64,000 bases of DNA from Paenibacillus radicis (ex Xue et al. 2023). GTDB taxonomy: Bacteria; Bacillota; Bacilli; Paenibacillales; NBRC-103111. The notes below the pieces were generated by a model, which worked only from the letters and a program-made list of their open reading frames with translations, had not been told where the DNA came from and searched no databases. Position numbers and translations under genes: made by a program. The stretch spans positions 1 to 64,000 of the forward strand of contig NZ_JANQBD010000020.1 of assembly GCF_024722015.1 (NCBI RefSeq). The letters run 5' to 3'. Shown in pieces: positions 59,758-64,000 of the stretch. The stretch's first letter is position 1. Each line of letters begins with the position of its first letter.

Positions 59758-60550
59758 AATAGTAGCTACCAAGCAGCAAGAGGTTGCGGCATTGAAAAGC
59801 AGGATCAGCTTGTCGGAAATGGAACAAGATATTGCTTCCTTGCCTGCCTGCCTGGGATTTGAGAAGGCTTTATTGTCCAAGGGACGCAATCGTTCTATGG
59901 GACTCATTGCCGAGGTGAAGAAGGCATCGCCGTCCAAAGGCTTGATTCGTGCCGATTTTGACCCTGTAAGCTTAGCTCAAGCTTATGAAGCTGCGGGAAC
60001 GGACTGTATTTCTGTGCTGACCGATGTGGATTATTTTCAGGGCTCTAATGATTATTTGAGTCTGGTTAGGCGCTCGGTGGGAGTCCCGATTCTGCGCAAG
60101 GACTTCACGATTGATCTGCATCAAATTTATGAAACACGTTTAATTGGGGCTGATGCGATTCTGCTGATTGCTGCTATTTTGACCACTTCACAGATGAAGG
60201 AATTTTCAGCGACAGCTAAAAGGATTGGATTAGATGTGCTGATCGAGGTTCATGATAAAGAAGAGCTTGATCGGGTATTGGAATTAGACGCTCCTACATT
60301 AATTGGAATTAACAACCGCAATTTAAAAACCTTCGTTACTGACTTAAGAACGACCGAAGAGCTTATAGCACATATGCCTAAAGGAGTTACGGTTGTTAGC
60401 GAAAGCGGGATATCCCAGCCTTCGGAGATTGCATACTTACAATCTATTGGAGCTGAAGCTGTTCTAATCGGCGAGCATTTCATGCGCCAGCCTGTTGTAG
60501 AGCAAGCTGTGCATGATCTGATGGGGCTTCCGGCAGTAAAGGAGCTGTGA
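59744..60550 (+). CDS. trpC: Indole-3-glycerol phosphate synthase
   Basis: 268-aa TIM barrel. LIAEVKKASPSKGLIRADFDP, VLRKDFTID-type (PILRKDFTIDLHQIYE), GINNRNLKTF and SESGI blocks hold the catalytic Lys and Glu residues. Start overlaps the trpD end, so translation is coupled. Confidence 0.97.
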   Translation: MFLDKIVATKQQEVAALKSRISLSEMEQDIASLPACLGFEKALLSKGRNRSMGLIAEVKKASPSKGLIRADFDPVSLAQAYEAAGTDCISVLTDVDYFQGSNDYLSLVRRSVGVPILRKDFTIDLHQIYETRLIGADAILLIAAILTTSQMKEFSATAKRIGLDVLIEVHDKEELDRVLELDAPTLIGINNRNLKTFVTDLRTTEELIAHMPKGVTVVSESGISQPSEIAYLQSIGAEAVLIGEHFMRQPVVEQAVHDLMGLPAVKEL

Positions 60551-60557
60551 GTGGGGC

Positions 60558-61304
60558 ATGAGCACTGTGAAAATATGTGGGCTCCAGCAGCCGGATATGG
60601 TGAAGGCTATTCTGCATTTACCTATTGATTATATCGGCTTTCTATTTGCGAAAAGCAAACGTCAGGTTACGGCTCAGCAGGCAGGAGAGATGATTCAGCT
60701 AGTAGTTGATCAGCGTTTGTCCGGAGAGCAGGTTCCACTAACCGTTGGAGTATTTGTCAATCCCGACTCAGAAGAGCTTGCGGGTGTAATGGCGGAAGCG
60801 CCGCTTGATGTGATTCAGCTGCATGGGCAAGAAAGTCCCGAATACTGCCGTAAGGTGAAGAATGCTTTTCCTGGTGTGCAGGTGTGGAAAGTCGTATCGG
60901 TAACTCAAGCGCAGCTGCAGCCGATGGATAAAAAGTCTGCATCAGAATCTTCTCTGAGTGATGATTCAGTTGGACATGGAAATGCAGACGCTGCTGTTGC
61001 GGCTTTGCTGAATCCTTACAAGGATACTATTGACGGAATATTGCTAGATACATTCGATCCCGTATATGGTGGTGGTTCCGGCAAGACGTTTGCTTGGGAC
61101 TCCATCCCTCCCTATCAGGCGTGGTGCAGGGATGCAGGTATTCCTCTTCTTGTAGCTGGAGGCCTGCAAGCGGATAATGTAACCTCGCTGATAGATGGGT
61201 TTTCCCCGGATGGGGTCGATGTGTCCAGTGGCGTGGAAACAGACGGAAAGAAAGATGTGAATAAGATAATCAGCTTTGTAGAAAGGGTGAAGCATCGTGT
61301 ATAA
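60558..61304 (+). CDS. trpF: Phosphoribosylanthranilate isomerase with an internal insertion
   Basis: 248 aa, against about 205-215 usually. VKICGLQQPDMV at the start and the DVIQLHGQES, VDVSSGVET signatures are intact. The extra length is a low-complexity Ser/Asp-rich stretch at about residues 118-150 (DKKSASESSLSDDSVGHG) between two barrel strands. The catalytic Cys7 and a late Asp are kept, so it is likely active. Confidence 0.94.
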   Translation: MSTVKICGLQQPDMVKAILHLPIDYIGFLFAKSKRQVTAQQAGEMIQLVVDQRLSGEQVPLTVGVFVNPDSEELAGVMAEAPLDVIQLHGQESPEYCRKVKNAFPGVQVWKVVSVTQAQLQPMDKKSASESSLSDDSVGHGNADAAVAALLNPYKDTIDGILLDTFDPVYGGGSGKTFAWDSIPPYQAWCRDAGIPLLVAGGLQADNVTSLIDGFSPDGVDVSSGVETDGKKDVNKIISFVERVKHRV

Positions 61305-62502
61305 CGTACCTGATGAACAAGGGCGATTTGGGAAATTTGGCGGACGCTATGTTCCAGAAACCTTAATGAGTGCTCTGATTGAATTGGAAGATGCCTATAA
61401 AAAGTACGTCAAAGAAGATAAATTTCAACAAGAGCTGAACTATTTGCTTCATCGTTATTCTGGTAGACCAACCTCATTGTTTTATGCAGAGCGTTTAACG
61501 GCACATTTAGGTGGAGCCAAAGTTTATTTAAAGCGAGAAGATTTAAATCATACGGGCGCACACAAAATTAACAATGCTCTGGGGCAAGGCTTGCTAGCTA
61601 AATCGATGGGTAAAAAGAAGCTGATAGCGGAGACTGGTGCGGGTCAGCATGGTGTGGCAACAGCTACTGTAGCCGCGCTGCTTGGTTACGAGTGCAAGGT
61701 ATTTATGGGTGAGGAAGATATGAAGCGCCAGCAGCTTAATGTATTCCGCATGAATCTGCTTGGGACGGAAGTAGTTCCTGTCGTTTCAGGAACGAAAACG
61801 CTGAAGGATGCTTGCAATGAAACATTGCGTTACTGGGTTAGTAACGTCGAGGACACGTTCTATATTCTTGGTTCTGCTACAGGGCCGCATCCATATCCGA
61901 TGATGGTACGTGATTTCCAACGTATTATCGGTGACGAATCCCGCAGACAAATACTTGAGCAGGAAGGCAAGCTGCCGGATGCTGTAATTGCCGCAGTTGG
62001 TGGAGGAAGCAATGCTATTGGGATCTTCTATCCATTCGTAAGTGATGAAGGGGTGCGTCTGATTGGTGCGGAAGCCGCCGGCAGAGGGATCGACACGAAT
62101 GAACATGCTGCTACAATGACTAAAGGCAGTCATGGTGTATTCCAAGGCTCTATGAGCTACCTGCTGCAGGATACTTACGGACAAGTGCAAGAGGCGCATT
62201 CTATATCGGCTGGTCTTGATTATCCCGGTATTGGACCTGAGCATGCTTATTTAAAGGATTCCAACCGTGCGGAATATTTCCCGATTACGGATAAGGAGGC
62301 ACTGGAGGCTTTGCAGCTGCTAAGCCGCACAGAAGGCATTATTCCTGCATTGGAAAGCGCTCATGCTATTGCCCAGGTGATGAAGGTAGCTCCAACCATG
62401 GCCAAGGATGAAATCATTGTTGTCAGCTTATCTGGACGTGGAGATAAAGACGTGGAAGCGATTATGAAATACTTGGGAGGTACGCCGAATGAATCGCATT
62501 GA
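61297..62502 (+). CDS. trpB: Tryptophan synthase beta chain
   Basis: 401 aa. FGGRYVPETLM, the PLP lysine in LNHTGAHKINNALGQ, ETGAGQHGVATAT and AVGGGSNAIG. Joins indole and serine. GTG start 61297 overlaps the trpF stop by 8 nt; overlaps trpA by 14 nt. Confidence 0.98.
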   Translation: MYNVPDEQGRFGKFGGRYVPETLMSALIELEDAYKKYVKEDKFQQELNYLLHRYSGRPTSLFYAERLTAHLGGAKVYLKREDLNHTGAHKINNALGQGLLAKSMGKKKLIAETGAGQHGVATATVAALLGYECKVFMGEEDMKRQQLNVFRMNLLGTEVVPVVSGTKTLKDACNETLRYWVSNVEDTFYILGSATGPHPYPMMVRDFQRIIGDESRRQILEQEGKLPDAVIAAVGGGSNAIGIFYPFVSDEGVRLIGAEAAGRGIDTNEHAATMTKGSHGVFQGSMSYLLQDTYGQVQEAHSISAGLDYPGIGPEHAYLKDSNRAEYFPITDKEALEALQLLSRTEGIIPALESAHAIAQVMKVAPTMAKDEIIVVSLSGRGDKDVEAIMKYLGGTPNESH

Positions 62503-63298
62503 TAAGGCATTTGCCGAACTTAAAGGTCAGAACAAGCCGGCATTTATTCCTTTTCTGACGATTGGCGATCCGGATTTACGGACCTCCATCGATATTATTA
62601 AGCAGCTGGAGCAATCCGGAGCTACCATGGTCGAGCTAGGAGTTCCTTACTCTGATCCGCTGGCCGATGGACCTGTCATTCAGCGCTCCTCTGGACGCGC
62701 ATTGAAGAATAACCAAATCTCAATCAGGGATTGTATTGAAGCTGCACGTCAAGCTAGAAGCGAGGGCTGCGAGCTTCCTTTCATTCTTTTTACTTACTAC
62801 AATCCAGTGCTTCAGCTTGGGCTCGATACAATCTTTGGCTTGCTGAAGGAGAGCGATATTAGCGGAATGATCATTCCTGATCTGCCTATGGAAGAAGACG
62901 CGGAAATGCGTACACTAGCTGAGCAGAATGGTATTCATTTGATTCCTCTTGTGGCCCCAACGTCAAATGAGCGTATCAAACGAATTGTGTCCCGTGCATC
63001 CGGTTTTGTATATTGCGTGTCGTCACTCGGGGTAACAGGTACGAGAACACAATTCCACAGCGGTATTGATGAATTTCTTGATACGGTTAAGCAGTCTACA
63101 ACATTACCGATTGCAATAGGCTTCGGTATTTCTACTAATGAGCAGTTTGCCAGGTTCGCAAAAGTATGCGACGGCATAGTTGTAGGAAGCGCTCTTGTAC
63201 GTCAGGTAGAGGATGTGCTTACTTTATTTGAGAAAGAGGCAACACGGCCACAAGCACTTTCAAAAATTGATGAGTTCGTACGCAATCTTATTCAATAA
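62489..63298 (+). CDS. trpA: Tryptophan synthase alpha chain
   Basis: 269-aa TIM barrel. PFLTIGDPD, MVELGVPYSDPLADGPVIQ (catalytic Glu and Asp), YCVSSLGVTG and GFGIST. Last gene of the operon; hisC-tyrA-aroE, which follow in B. subtilis, are absent here. Confidence 0.97.
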   Translation: MNRIDKAFAELKGQNKPAFIPFLTIGDPDLRTSIDIIKQLEQSGATMVELGVPYSDPLADGPVIQRSSGRALKNNQISIRDCIEAARQARSEGCELPFILFTYYNPVLQLGLDTIFGLLKESDISGMIIPDLPMEEDAEMRTLAEQNGIHLIPLVAPTSNERIKRIVSRASGFVYCVSSLGVTGTRTQFHSGIDEFLDTVKQSTTLPIAIGFGISTNEQFARFAKVCDGIVVGSALVRQVEDVLTLFEKEATRPQALSKIDEFVRNLIQ

Positions 63299-63309
63299 AT
63301 TCATAACTA

Positions 63310-63358
63310 AACAACCCCCTTATTAAACAATTCGTTGCTTAGTGGAGGGGGCTGTTTC
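63310..63358 (+). terminator. Terminator of the trp operon
   Basis: AACA-ACCCCC pairs with GGGGG-CTGTT, followed by TCTAATATTTT; the loop is long. It separates trpA from the converging gene. Confidence 0.7.
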
Positions 63359-63365
63359 TAATATT

Positions 63366-63908
63366 TTAGAAAAAAGATTTGATTCTTTGAATTATTGTAT
63401 CCATAACACGGGTTCTTGCTTCGCAACCGGTCATTCGTGAAACTTTGCCATAGTCAGGAGAATTGAGAATACCATTGATCGAAAAGCGCTCATAAAGTAA
63501 TTTCCATTCGTTATTGATTCGAATAATTCTATAAGGCAGATCACCAGGGATAGTTCCTGATTTTGTCGATATTCTTATTGTATATTCCTCTGTTTCGGAG
63601 TTAATAGTTGTTGTATTAATTATAGTATAAGCAGTTATTGGATCCGTAGGTAAATAGGAGTCGCGAAACATTTGGATTCTTTCTCTGTTACTTTCGATAC
63701 AAGGGTCAATAGATACGGAAGCCATTTGATTGAAATCTCCAGCTATAGCCGATTTGAAAAACAGATCAACTACCTGACTTGCCGTATAATTATAACTTGC
63801 CGCCTGTTTAGTGACTGAATTCATTGTGAGCACTGCCGTCAGCGTAATAATTACGGAGATGGCGAGTATAAGGACGATTTTTGACCGGATTAATTTCTTG
63901 AGTATCAT
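63366..63908 (-). CDS. Membrane-anchored hypothetical protein (NTF2-like fold possible)
   Basis: 180 aa. An N-terminal transmembrane helix (about 10-30, IVLILAISVIITLTAVL) is followed by an extracytoplasmic domain. VVDLFFKSAIAGDFNQMAS at the start of that domain and a C-terminal NNEWKLLYE strand resemble DUF4878/NTF2-like lipoproteins. Two Cys in the mature part. AAAGGAAA lies 12 nt upstream. Not assigned. Confidence 0.65.
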   Translation of the reverse strand: MILKKLIRSKIVLILAISVIITLTAVLTMNSVTKQAASYNYTASQVVDLFFKSAIAGDFNQMASVSIDPCIESNRERIQMFRDSYLPTDPITAYTIINTTTINSETEEYTIRISTKSGTIPGDLPYRIIRINNEWKLLYERFSINGILNSPDYGKVSRMTGCEARTRVMDTIIQRIKSFF

Positions 63909-64000
63909 AATTTCACAGCAGTTTCCTTTCAGTTGAAGTTTATTCGAGTCATTTTTATCCTAAAGGATATCATAGGAAGCCAATCATTAATACCATTAAA

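Overview
The window reads as a contiguous chromosomal piece of a low-to-mid GC, spore-forming Firmicute, most likely Paenibacillus or a close relative (Paenibacillaceae). Evidence: strong AGGAGG-type ribosome sites with frequent TTG/GTG starts, sporulation genes (spmAB, ytfJ, ypeB, spoVIF, spoIVA), TRAP (mtrB), a T-box, an FMN riboswitch, and gene order largely parallel to the Bacillus subtilis rib-scp-dacB-spm-res-serA-gudB-prsW-ypeB-cmk-der-gpsA-spoIVA-hbs-mtrB-hep-men-ndk-cheR-aro-trp region. No prophage, integrase, CRISPR array or complete IS element is visible. All assignments come from reading the sequence; no database search was run.

Layout. 1-125 is the 3' end of a group II intron (domains V and VI). 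487-1050 is a secreted stalk-domain protein. 1166-5104 is the riboflavin operon ribD-ribE-ribBA-ribH behind an FMN riboswitch. 5282-11120 holds scpAB, ytfI-ytfJ and the spore cortex genes dacB-spmA-spmB plus an amidase-like gene. 11142-18394 is rluB and the cytochrome c maturation/redox regulon resABCDE. 18494-30327 is a mixed stretch: T-box-controlled serA (minus strand), a rhodanese, a CPBP protease, a polysaccharide deacetylase lipoprotein, mecA, glutamate dehydrogenase, prsW, ypeB (without sleB beside it) and the PilZ protein ypfA. 30472-38224 is cmk-plsC-rpsA-like, fni, yphA, a YIEGIA pair, der and plsY. 38280-43885 is gpsA, spoVIF, a ferredoxin / nucleotidyltransferase-like / ferredoxin trio, a lipoprotein and spoIVA. 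44071-52986 is hbs, tRNA-Pro(GGG), a PAP2 protein, mtrB, and an isoprenoid-quinone cluster (hepS, menG, mqnP-type ubiA, ubiX, mqnA, hepT) followed by ndk and cheR. 53591-63298 is the aro-trp supraoperon aroC-aroB-aroH-trpEDCFBA.

Regulatory RNA is the most striking content. Besides the FMN riboswitch and the serA T-box, a TRAP-binding site (many GAG/TAG triplets, 56264-56343) and an attenuator-type terminator (56457-56486) lie between aroH and trpE, and the TRAP protein itself is encoded at 45732-45965. Between this attenuator and trpE sits a roughly 500-bp GC-rich block bounded by 60-bp inverted repeats.

Two apparently unnamed elements recur in the window. The first is a short leader with the pattern GCTTACGAAG, a hairpin whose arms co-vary, then CTTAGGAGG, placed directly at the ribosome site of four unrelated genes (5231, 8255, 34306, 46118). 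The second is a 120-bp double-stem element present twice (12671-12788 and 26714-26829), whose stems differ in sequence but stay complementary while the unpaired segments are conserved. Both are the best candidates here for undescribed biology.

The isoprenoid/quinone genes fit together: hepS and hepT make heptaprenyl diphosphate, fni supplies its building-block balance, mqnA/ubiX/ubiA belong to the futalosine route to menaquinone, and menG performs the last methylation. Chorismate from aroC feeds mqnA, trpE and aroH, all encoded within 15 kb.
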